Assembly: GCF_004379255.2 (NCBI RefSeq)
Contig: NC_056036.1
Location: 37,834,076 to 37,898,075, forward strand
Length of the DNA: 64,000 bases
From: Salvia splendens
Taxonomy: Eukaryota > Streptophyta > Magnoliopsida > Lamiales > Lamiaceae
Direction of reading: 5' to 3'
In this document: in pieces, positions 1 through 9,972 of the stretch
Layout of the letters: every line of letters starts with the position of its first letter
Position numbering within the stretch: position 1 is the stretch's first letter
Made by a program: the position numbers and the translations under genes
The notes under the pieces: model-generated
Database searches by the model: none
Told to the model about the DNA's origin: nothing
The model's input: only the letters and a program-made list of their open reading frames with translations

Positions 1-2427
1 TGGTGTGGTGTGAAAAATGAGAGAAGGGTGGAGGGATTAATGAGGGCAGTAATCTTTAAGCTTTATTTTACTCAAAACACCCCACCAATAAGCCCACAGG
101 CCACAGCCATAGGGCCACAGGCTACATAATTTGAACACAAACCAACAGTGCCCAAATAAATGTAATCAACGAGCTAATTCCTCTCTCTCACGCTCGCAGC
201 AGTTTCCATAGATGGGATGGATACGAAATTAGAGTAAAGTGAAACAAGAAAACAGAATAATCAAAAGGGGAAAAAGATAAAGATTGCAATTAAACGGTGG
301 TGTTATAATAATGGGGTCTATGTGTTGTGAAATCAAGCTCACAAAATGACCTGTGTCACCTGCCTGTTTGTTCAAAGACCGAGACCGCGCCGAATGCAAA
401 TGGCACATGATTTTTGGGTGTCTTTTTTATTTATGGTTTTCGAATTCCTCACGCCAAGCACCTCTCTCTTTCTCCCGCATTGGATTCATCACATGCTTGA
501 TGGATCTTTCCTTCTCTCACTTGTAAATGAGAGGGCCACTTGCTTGGAATATTAAGCCAAATCCTTGACTACAGATTAATGAATCCAAAATACCTATTAA
601 GTCTTTCCATATTTTTTATCAGCATTGATACTATTTCCTTTGCTACATTAATAAATGGCTAAAATTACTTATAATTTCTATATCTTCCATATTACTAGTT
701 AGGATCAATTTTTCTCAAAATTTGATCATCCAATTAATCCTACGGCGTGATTTTTAGTTATGGAATAAAATTTTGATGATATCATCGTAGTTTCAATAGT
801 AATAGTTGAGGATCCAGACAACTTGTTAAAGAGAAATATGTTAGAATCTACTTCTTCTGTGCCTCATTAATTAAAATCGTTTGATTTGACACGAGTTTTA
901 ATAAATTTTATAGAATGTGAGTCATACTTTTATATATTAAGTCCATTATCAAAAGTATGAAGTAAAATATAAGGGTGTCAATTAATTGAGAATTGACAAA
1001 AAAGAGAATTAATGTCAGTTAATGGGGGGAGGGAGTAGCTCAGACAATATAGTTGACTGGGTCGTACGAGTGACACGAAAGTTTTGATTTTGTGAAATCA
1101 AATAATCTACATTTCAAGTAGATAATTATGGTATATTCATTTTCTCAATATCAATTCTCTTTGAAAGAGAATAATAGATTGCAGTTTGCCACATGAATAT
1201 GAATTTATGAGATTAATTAATGCGTTTGAAGGGCTAAATTATTACTTGTATAATTATGTGCGCAAGTGATGAGTTGTAAAGCCCATGCACACACACGCTC
1301 CGCCACCGCCTGCCTCACTGCAACCGTATGTTGAGAGTTGGGCTCAGGCCCTTGGATCTTGGACCTTACTCTTTGGATTGTTCTTTGAGTATGGTCGACT
1401 AAGGCTTTGTTCAGACCCAATTTAATCCTTTTGAACAACGAAAATGCACCAAATGGTTTATATCTGCGCACATAGTAGTCCATGTACGTTCCTTGAACGA
1501 ACAACGATGTTAGACATGTCTAGATACATCACATCATATTCACACTTTGCACGCGTCCAACACATATTCTTGAATGACGCTTGTAACGTCGTAACTTCTG
1601 GTCATTATGCGCCAATCGTGGCAAACATGACTTTACTTTGATTCCAAATGATCCCAATCAACTTATACCCAAATATTTTGTATATCAAGTATGTAAAATT
1701 GAATATGACTATATGAGTATATGTTAATGCACTCTAATTATCCGCCAACTAAATCAATTTAGGGCATTTACATTATGAATATGTACTCATAATTTCAACT
1801 TTTAAATGAAATGTAGTTTACCCTTCACAACAACAATTGATACCACGTAACAAATGAAGAAAGAAATTAAAACGGAGTAACATTTAATAGAAGAATACTT
1901 TAAGATGCAATGTTCAGAATTATTGGGTTGATTAGTTTAGAATATTACATTGTTAAGCTTGAATTAATTTATTAAAATGTTAGGCCGTTTCCAATATTTC
2001 TTATTCACATACTGTCTTTGGGTACCTATATGAATAGAGCTCAGAAAAAAACCCCCAACATGCAAAATTTCAAGCTTGTATACCAACATTATCAGTGTAT
2101 CTAATTTAAAGATTTTACATTAACATATCGTGCAATCATGATTTGCAAATCAATGTACTAACAAACATTAGAGAAATGTACCAGATATTTAGTTAATCCA
2201 CAAGAGTCATTGGATGTTAAGAGTATCTGCAATACTCAACATGTTGGGTACGAATATTAGTATATTGAATATTTGAGATACCCAGAAGATCCAATTAGAC
2301 AACACTCTGCTTATGAGTTTACCCAATTTTGGAGCCCAATAAAAGCCTCAAACAATAAATAGCTAGTAAATCACCCCAAATAATCCAAACTATCAACTTA
2401 TCCCAAAAAATCATATACTATCAATAA
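1..2427. other. AT-rich intergenic DNA, no gene recognised
   Basis: No frame here encodes a recognisable domain. The short open frames lack conserved motifs and look like chance. The run ending near 1037 (purine-rich, ending GGGAGGGAGTA) resembles the right end of a Stowaway MITE, but I find no matching left end nearby. Confidence 0.5.
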
Positions 2428-2727
2428 TATTACATTATATCCATCCATCCACCTATATAAAGTATCTGGTAAATTTTATTAAAATTTTCCAAATATTTGG
2501 CTATAAGTTGATTGGGCTGGGCTTGGGGCTTAGGAGCAGAAATTGGGCTTACACCGATCCGATTGACATAAAAGGAAATTTGGCCCTTAATGTAACAATA
2601 TTTGATAAATATAAAATCATTACAGATAATTGAAGAGAGAGAAGGAAATAAATCGTCCAAACTCTCTCAACTCAAGTTATTAGAAAACCACACGCAGCCA
2701 CAGAAAAGAGAAGCAATGTTACAAAAA

Positions 2728-2822
2728 CTAGCCGTAATTATCAACTCCGCCGGAAATGACAATCGGACTTCTTACAACATACTTGCCGGTCTCCTCGATC
2801 CACGTCAGCGACCCATGTCTGA
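2728..2822 (-). pseudogene. Subtilase C-terminal fragment (about 30 codons)
   Basis: Read on the minus strand, this stretch encodes the last ~28 residues of the intact subtilase at 9973-12240 almost unchanged, including the motif WIEETGKYVVRSPI and the terminal GGVDNYG, followed by a stop (TAG instead of TAA). Homology begins abruptly near 2822 and does not continue into the 3' UTR below 2728. It is therefore a detached fragment, not a gene. The frame beyond 2822 on this strand is unrelated to subtilases. It lies directly against retrotransposon-like sequence on the plus strand, so it may have been moved with, or truncated by, that element. Confidence 0.8.
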
Positions 2823-3010
2823 CCCCCGTTGATAGAGACCCCGAGATAGCAGACATGCAGACCAACGAACCAGGACCGAGCCATGCTGCGAATGACGTAG
2901 AAGACAAAGGACGTAAGAGCAGAGGAAGGACGCGCGAAACGGCAAGGAAGGAGAGGCCACAAAGAGTGAGGTCCAGACCGGCGAAGTTCAGCGATTTCAT
3001 ATCTCCGTGA
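2823..3010 (+). pseudogene. Probable C-terminal tail of an LTR-retrotransposon polyprotein
   Basis: The plus-strand frame is rich in Arg, Lys, Glu and Pro and ends with RVRSRPAKFSDFISP and a stop. This basic tail ending in a short aromatic motif is typical of the end of plant LTR-retrotransposon polyproteins after integrase. It is followed by a purine-rich run (GATGGGAGGGGA, near 3012-3023) that could be a polypurine tract. No integrase core is present upstream, so this is a remnant. The assignment rests on composition and position only. Confidence 0.35.
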
Positions 3011-3023
3011 AGATGGGAGGGGA

Positions 3024-3331
3024 TCTTTTATTTTGGTTATTTAGTTACGTTTTTTCCATATTAAAACATTCTATTGTTTAGACTTATTTTATTTAATCTT
3101 TTCGGGTTTTCTTCTTGATTCTTTCCCGAATAGTAGAATCGAATCAAACAGGGTTGCGATCCTATATATTATAGGATCCATTAGAGAGTCAAAGGATCAT
3201 TGAGAATAAGAAATAAAAACTCTTTTCTCGTGACAAAAACCCTACTTCTTCCGCCGCTTTTATTCCGTTCAATACTTTCATTCTCAAAACAGGTGCTCGA
3301 GCTTTTAAGATAGGATTCGAAGCCTATCATC
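3024..3331 (+). repeat. Possible short LTR between two retrotransposon remnants
   Basis: This stretch lies between a polyprotein tail with a purine tract and a gag start at 3383, which is where an LTR shared by two copies would sit. It ends in TATCA followed by CTGGTAC, weakly like a tRNA-Met primer-binding site. I did not find a second copy in the window, so the boundaries are guesses. Confidence 0.25.
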
Positions 3332-3382
3332 TGGTACTTCCATTGATCTCTCTTCCTCCACCAACCCTCGCCCATCACCATC

Positions 3383-4370
3383 ATGCCGGAGATCGCCACA
3401 GAGACGTCGGGCGAGACCGAACCACCCACATCCGTCTACTCCAACGAGGAACTGACTCAATTGCTCTTTGATTTGAAGATTCGTTATGCGGGGTACGATA
3501 AGAAGTTAAATCACAACCAGTTCAACCTCGAGTCGTTCACACGCCGACAAGAAGTAACGAACAAGAAACTCGAGGAGGGTATAGCTCTCTTGCTGGACGC
3601 CAACCACCGGCGCAAAACGGTTGTGCCCGACAACCTGGGGCCTGGCCCACAGAGATGGAAACTTCCCCTGTCAATTTTCGTACCCCCGGAAAAAATGCAG
3701 GCAGAGCAACTCCCGAGAGTTAAACTAGAGGCACCCCGGTTCGACGACACCAAAGCCTCGGAATGGATCCGAAAAATTCAGCGGTACTACAATCATTATT
3801 ACACATCCGTTAGGTGATCGGGTTTATCTGACATCCTATTTGTTTGACCACCCGACATCTAGTTGGTTAACCTTCTGGGAGGACAACTGCAGCCACAAAT
3901 CTTGGGATCAGTTTTTTATTGCAGTTAAGAACCGATTCGATCCCGAATTATATGTTGATCATGTGGGATGCCTTGCTGCACTTCATCAAACCACCACCGT
4001 CGAGGCTTACCAATCAGAGTTCGAGGAGGTGATGCAGAAAATGGCGAACGTAGGCGAGGAAAACCTTATTTCCTTGTTTATCGCCGGGCTGCAGGAACCT
4101 ATGAAACATGAATTATTGACTCGTCGTCCCGCCACGCTCGTAGAAACATTTATCTTGGCTCAGAGATCAGCAGCTTGCCACAAGCTCACCATGGCAGCGA
4201 AACCGACTACACGTCCACCATGGACTGGTCGCGACAACCGTCCTCGGCCATCAGCCTCTTCTATTTCGCAGGCAGCGACAGGTCCACCTGGGCCGGGTTC
4301 ACAGCAGCGGCGACCTGCACATGGGCAACCCCGAGAGGGCGTGCCTCTTCTTCGTATATCTAAAGCATAA
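3383..4370 (+). pseudogene. Ty3-type retrotransposon gag, frameshifted
   Basis: Two open frames make one gag-like protein. The first (3383-3817) has an acidic N-terminus and then the start of a retrotransposon gag domain (PRFDD..ASEWIRKIQRYY). The second (3840-4370) continues it in another frame with the conserved W.TFWED...SWDQFF.A.KNRF, followed by LHQTTTVEAYQSEFEE and LISLFIAGLQ.P.K.EL. These match the capsid part of plant Ty3 (chromovirus-like) gag. The frameshift lies near 3815-3840, so no intact protein can be made. After about 4320 the frame becomes Pro/Arg-rich and the expected zinc knuckle is not clear. Part of the decayed element running to about 5040. Confidence 0.75.
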
Positions 4371-4433
4371 CGTGATGAATGGACCCGCATGGGGTTATGT
4401 TGGCATTGCCCATAGAAGTATACACGTGAGCAT

Positions 4434-5040
4434 GTGTGTACTACGAAGTACTATGCCCTCTTTGCAGACGAGGATGTGGATGACATACTGGACGAGGAGA
4501 ATCTGAATGCCCCACCCGAAGCTGAAACCTTGGTGATTTCGGGCGATGTCTCCAGCATACATGTTATTGGACCACGCCTTAAGCCTCGCTCACTTCGCTT
4601 GACAATTGATCAATGGATCCGAGGTAGCAGTATTGATTGATGGTGGCAGTACACACAACTTCATCAAGCCCACCATCGCTGAACAGCTAAGTCTCCTTGT
4701 TCATTCTGTTAATCCTTTTCGCTTTTTCTAGGCAACGAGGCTTCATTACGTTGTGATTACGTTTGCCTGCAAACACCTATTTCTCTGCACGCCACTATCT
4801 TCTACATTGATCTCTTCATATTACAGGTTGAGGGACCAGATGCCATCCTTGGTGTTCAATGGCTGCAGGATCTTGGGGATATTACCCAAAATTTTCGTAA
4901 GAGGGCGATGAAGTTCGACTGGGGTGATCAAACAGTATTCCTGAAGGGGGAGAACGCCCAACCGCGCCGGATTTCTTATAACAATCTATTCACTCTCGTG
5001 GATCAGGAACCGGATTGCGAGATTTTTGAGCTCATAAGAG
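4434..5040 (+). pseudogene. Ty3-type retropepsin fragment
   Basis: At about 4630-4690 the translation contains VLIDGGSTHNFI, the aspartic-protease active-site motif of plant Ty3 elements (D-[GST]-G variant). At about 4850-4915 it contains AILGVQWLQDLGDIT.NF...MKFDW, the usual C-terminal part of the same protease domain. The two pieces are in different frames with a stop between them, so the protease is dead. No reverse transcriptase or integrase core follows. It continues the gag at 3383-4370. Confidence 0.7.
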
Positions 5041-5044
5041 ATCC

Positions 5045-5506
5045 TTGTCTGATAGATTCATCGGCCCACTCCAATATGTGGACCCGACTGACATAAGCCG
5101 TATGGACTCCGTACTCAGAAAATTTCCCACCGGCGCTGACCCCGTGGAGGTTTACACCACCCTCAAAGCTCGCATAGGAATTTCTCGGTCTAAGGACCCC
5201 GCTTCACCACTACCCGCAGAGGAGGATGACTCCATTCCGAAAAGAACGCGCCACCGAACGATGGACCAACTGCTTCTTGAAGCTGGGGGTTCAAGGCAGC
5301 AAGTGGATGAGAAGAGACAAGCCCACCAAGGGACCAGGGCAGCCGTAGAAGCAAGCAAGAATGTGGAGGGCAGCCAGGTGAGAGTAGAGGAAGAGAGCAA
5401 GAGGAAGGAGGAAGAAAGTATCCTTCCTCCTCCCAAGAAGGGCCACCATACTAACCAAGGTATGTGGCTTACTAACGCTGCCAGCATGCTTCTCCCAGCG
5501 AAGTAG
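5045..5506 (+). CDS. Unrecognised open frame in retrotransposon debris
   Basis: A 153-residue open frame. The first 60 residues are of ordinary composition. From about residue 70 it is charged and low in complexity (many Glu, Lys, Arg, Gln), as in a coiled coil or disordered linker. I recognise no family. It follows the protease fragment directly and precedes Athila-like non-coding sequence, so it is more likely transposon debris than a host gene. Confidence 0.25.
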   Translation: MSDRFIGPLQYVDPTDISRMDSVLRKFPTGADPVEVYTTLKARIGISRSKDPASPLPAEEDDSIPKRTRHRTMDQLLLEAGGSRQQVDEKRQAHQGTRAAVEASKNVEGSQVRVEEESKRKEEESILPPPKKGHHTNQGMWLTNAASMLLPAK

Positions 5507-7251
5507 AAAAAGAATAAAAAGACCAAGGAGAAGGAGCTCCGATGAGCACAAACGCCATGAAGGCAATAAGGAAGGCCTGTGAAATGGAGGCTATTAGGAA
5601 GGCGTGCAACATCCCCTGATTCAACCATCTAGAAGACAGAAGTATCACCCTTAACTCTGTTTCTTTGTGTAAACTGTGTTTTGACTCCATTCTCACACTT
5701 AGTCCTGTGTATGGACTAAGTGTGAGAAGTTTATGGAAATTGTTGTCTGTTTTGCCTATGTGTTATATTTTTATATATTTGTTAGCATGCGTTGATCGCT
5801 GGCACTTCTCACACTTAGCCCAGTGTCTGGTCTAAGTGTGAGAAGTTTCCTTTGTTTGTTGTTGTGTCGTTGCCTGTGCTTAACCCTTTTTTTCCACTGC
5901 ATCAAGTCCCTCGAGGACGAGTTCATATGCAGGGGAAGGGGGGACGGGTTAGTTACAGTAGAATCATACATGCTAAAAATTTTAACAAAAATAACAAATT
6001 ACAGTTAGTAATAAAATAGGCAATATGCATGAAATTGGATAATTGGAAGACTTGATTACTTTTTGGAAGAGTTAGAAAAAGGATTCAATATGCTCACGTG
6101 TAAAAACTTGATCAATTTGAACGACGCAAGTATGATGGAAACGCTCAATCTGTGAAGCCTCTCTATATGTGAGTTATAAGCCAAAAGTAGAACACTTTCT
6201 ACTATTTTTACAAAAGGAAACTTTACGAGAGGCTGACTTTTAATATTGAGATGACAATTGCACAAGTAGTAAGGACTAAAGGCATTAGGACTTAGCCTTT
6301 TGAGCCATTTTCTTCATTCGTTCCACAAACCCGCCTCACTAATCAAGGCACTCCTTAGTTAACCACGTTGAGCCCATACACTCTTACCCATTACTTGAAG
6401 CCTTAAAACCAAATTCAAAGTTTCATATCACATGAGGAAAGAGGGCCAAAGAGATGAATTTTGTCAAGGGAAACAAAAGGGGATATCGATAGAATGGTCG
6501 AAAGAAGGGTAGCCGGGTTGATCAAGTTAGACAATCGGGTTGATCATATAAAAAGAAATGAAGAAAAGGTTTGAGAAAAAGAGGGCAGAAAATAGTTGTA
6601 ACCTGACTCAGGAAATAAGCCGGAAGTTATAAGGCTAAAGGTCGAAATTTGACCAAGAAGGAGCATCAAACAGAGGAAGAAATAAATATCTCAAATCTGA
6701 TCCAGCGAGTTTAGTCAAATCTTTGGCTTTTTGACTCATGTGATTTTTCTTTTTAATTTAAAAATTTTATTTTAAACTTAGAACCCCTAGGACCTTACCC
6801 TAATACGTTACTACCCTTGAGCCCCGTTACAACCCAAAACAAAGACCTTAAGGAACTATCTTGTGCAGTCCGATTCAAAGTATAAATTTATGGTAGCACC
6901 GAGTGAACAAGTCCTAACATCTCTAGTGAGAAATGAGTGACTGAGTGAATCCAACAGTGGTTTTTAAATTGAGCAATCTTGACAAGCTGACACCTTGATC
7001 AAGCAAAAGCGAAAGAGAATGAACACAAGCTACTGGCAAATGGATTGACCTCGACCTCGGGTATGATTGTTGGAAAATTATTCGGTCTAATGCATACATG
7101 TGAATACGTGTTTTTTTTATCTTGAAGTCTTGTTTTCGTTTTTTCTTTTACCTGCGAAATAAGTAAACCATGCCTGAAATTTGTCTTATCTTTTTTCTTT
7201 TCTTTTTTTTCTTTATACTTGAGGACAAGTATGTTTTAAGTGTGAGCAGTT
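5507..7251 (+). repeat. Non-coding 3' internal region of an Athila-like retrotransposon
   Basis: No coding capacity. The phrase CACTTAG..CTGTGT..CTAAGTGTGAGAAG occurs twice (about 5695-5730 and 5808-5847), each forming a short hairpin. Near 7219-7251 the sequence reads TTGAGGACAAGTATG then TTTTAAGTGTGAGCAG. From family knowledge, such wording (a 'gaggacaag' block followed by 'aagtgtg' purine tracts) precedes the 3' LTR of plant Athila/Tat-type Ty3 elements. Confidence 0.45.
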
Positions 7252-8260
7252 TGATAAGGCTCATTTCATGCATCAGTTTAAGGGTAAAATATACGCTGCT
7301 TGATCGGTTTATCGCGCAAAACAAGTGTTAAATGTGCAGGAATGCCACTTGACCAAGGCAGCAAGGCCAAACTGATCAAGCAAGTACAAAATGTGATAAA
7401 AGGCCAAGAATCGGGGGAGTTGATCAAGGGGAGTGATCAAGCAGTTAGGCGGGGACCGCTGGCTTCTAGAAGAAGAACACGTGAGGAAATGAGCTAGATG
7501 TGGCGCACCATTCTGTTATCAAGGACAACGTTCTAGAAGCGGACACGTGCTAGCTTATGAGACGCAAGGACGGACCTGAGTCATGAATCTGTTACTCAAA
7601 AGCGTCGTCATTCTAGAAGAAAAGCACGTAGCAATCAATGAGTCGCTCATTCTCAGCATGATCGAATATTCCCTGTCAGGATCGTTATCCAGCTGGAGGC
7701 CGAATCGAGCTTATAAATAGAGGGTGTGCCATCACAAGAAAGAGGAGATCATTTACTTTCCGTCTAGTTTAGCTTAGTTTAGCTTAGTCCAGTTCTCTAG
7801 AATAGCTTAGCTTAGATAAAGTAATGCGTAGTTAGAAAGAGGAATTAAAGAAGCGCCGCAGAATACTTGTTTTCTGTCGGCGTATTCCTAAATTACCCGC
7901 CGAGATTCTTCTCGGTTTTACTTGCTTTCTTATTTTCCGAAGTATTAGCTTAGTTTTAATTTCACGCTGTATTGCTCTCAGTTTAGTTTAATCAAAGTTA
8001 TTTCGTTTTCATCCTCGCATTTACTTTTCCGCTGTTACCTGCAATTTACTTGACCAAGTAGTTAAATCTCCATTGATCAAGCTAGCTAGTTTAATTCTGC
8101 CTAGAGTAAAAAACAATAGTTAAAAACTCCCAAGTTAAAGCGTGGCAGCAACCAACCCCCCATGTTCACTACTCACACACTCAACACACCAACTTCTCTG
8201 TGGGATCGACCCCGAACTTGCCGCTTTACTGTTAAAGTTGTGCAAAATTGGGAGTTTACA
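7252..8260 (+). repeat. Athila-like LTR (probable 3' LTR)
   Basis: It starts TGATAAGGCTCATTTCATGC directly after the purine tract and ends GGGAGTTTACA, giving TG...CA termini and a length of 1,009 bp. Near the end it has TGTGGGATCGACCCCGAACT followed by CTTGCCGCTTTACT, a block I know from the 3' ends of Athila-group LTRs. What follows (AATTACTTTGG) is not the usual AATTTGGCGCC primer site, so this is probably the 3' LTR with the element body to the left. The partner LTR is not in the window. Confidence 0.55.
7711..7720 (+). promoter_or_regulatory. TATA box inside the Athila-like LTR
   Basis: TTATAAATAG followed by a purine-rich start region, about 460 bp into the LTR. This matches the expected U3/R promoter of an LTR retrotransposon. 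Confidence 0.5.
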
Positions 8261-9900
8261 AATTACTTTGGTAAGAAAGAAAGAGCGAGAGCAAGACTGC
8301 ATTGATTAAGTGGCAACGACATTTGCTAACTGATCCGACCGGTTCGGTTATCATTCCATATAACTTGATCCGCATTCTAATCGCGTTTTCGTCTTTTTCC
8401 AAGTCCTTCCACTTCTATTAATACTAACTAGTGATGAAAACAACCAAATTTTGTACAACCAAAAAAGGTTATACTATTAGTAATTTGATGTATTAATTAT
8501 ATATTAAAATAATAAATATAGTTAGTGGACAAGTTTAAAAGACTTGATTAGTCTTCCGTCTTATTTTGTATTTTTTTATATTTGAATTGCCTCTATATTA
8601 CTTTTCAAATTTGAATTAAAATATGCATTATTACATTTTATGGTCCCGAAAAAGTAAAAAATTTATACACAAATAATTAATATATGACCACAATATTATG
8701 CACGTTCCAAATACTATATATGCGCCCATATATTTTAATTAAATGCATAAATAAATAAATTTTTTCAAATAAATCAGTTTTTAATTATAAAAAAATTTGG
8801 TCACATACATTTATTGTATATGAGTTATAAAAATATATTAAAACTATTTTCAATCTCCAATTGGTACCCAAAACACACATCTAAAAGGACGGAAGGAATA
8901 CTTGGATCTCAATGACATAGCTTTGGAAGGTGGGAGTTTGGTCCACCCCTTTAATTACTTTATCTTCATGTATTTTTATGATTGGTTTCTCTCGATCTTC
9001 CTATCTTATCCTCTGGCTTTTGTTGAAAAGTCTTAATATGTAAATATGTATTCCCTCAACTCCATTTTAAGAAAGATGATCCCTTTTATAGATGGCATAA
9101 AATTTCATATAATTATTTTATGTGTTAAGTAGAGAGACTAAAATAATAGGAAGTAGTATATTTTTACTTTTAGTAATGTATTATTTTGATTGAAAAAAAA
9201 TGAGTCATCTAATGTAACTAACAAAGGCAGTAATATTTAAAAGTAGAATATTCGATCTTAGATTCTTTGTCGGTGGTTTATTAGTATACAATCATTTTAT
9301 GTGGATTGATAGAATTACACATATAGATATAGTGAATGATGGACTTGCATTTAAATTTTGTTGCGCTATTACATTAGTATTCACATTTCGGTTACAACAT
9401 AGAGCGTTGAGTGGATAAGGAAATGCACACCAACTGCTTGGTAAATTTATACTATTATTCAACACTAAACTCACGCACACACCCTGTTTGAACAATGACT
9501 CAAAAAGGCAAGCACGCCTCTTGCGATGTCCTTCTTGGCCAAACCCCCTATTCAAACTACACTTGATAACATCCTTCCCCTCTTCCTCTCGAACTCAAGG
9601 GTATTTAAATCATAAATCTTAAAACTCATTCCTAAAATAAATAGTAGCTTCAACAAATTCAAATAAACTAAAAGATAACAATTCTACTCAATCTTGTTGT
9701 GAGTCTCGACTGCCACGTCTGTAGACCTCAATCCGTGATCATTTATGATGGGTACACATAAAAAATACCACTTGTCATTCTGCTACATTCAGCCTTAAAA
9801 ACCAATATCGATTTGGAATTAAAAGTGGGCAATTTGGTAAAGTGAAACGGGGCCAAAGATTTAATATTAACAAATAATTTCATATTGATGTACAATGTGG
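8261..9900. other. Intergenic DNA upstream of the intact subtilase
   Basis: AT-rich with no supported coding frame. The stretch near 9049-9225 starts ATTCCCTCAACTCCATTTTAAG and resembles a degenerate Stowaway-type MITE, without a clean second terminus. The rest shows nothing I can name. Confidence 0.45.
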
Positions 9901-9918
9901 ATAAGATGGTAGAATAAT

Positions 9919-9928
9919 CTATATATAC
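9919..9928 (+). promoter_or_regulatory. TATA box of the subtilase gene
   Basis: TCTATATATA lies 45-55 bp upstream of the ATG at 9973, a normal spacing for a short-leader plant gene. No other TATA-like site is as close. Confidence 0.6.
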
Positions 9929-9972
9929 CCTTCATGTATTCCATATGTTAGAGCAGAGCACCAATCCAAAAA

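Noticed and set aside
1028..1045. tRNA-like GGGAGTAGCTCAG
   Set aside because: No cloverleaf or B-box follows at the right spacing.
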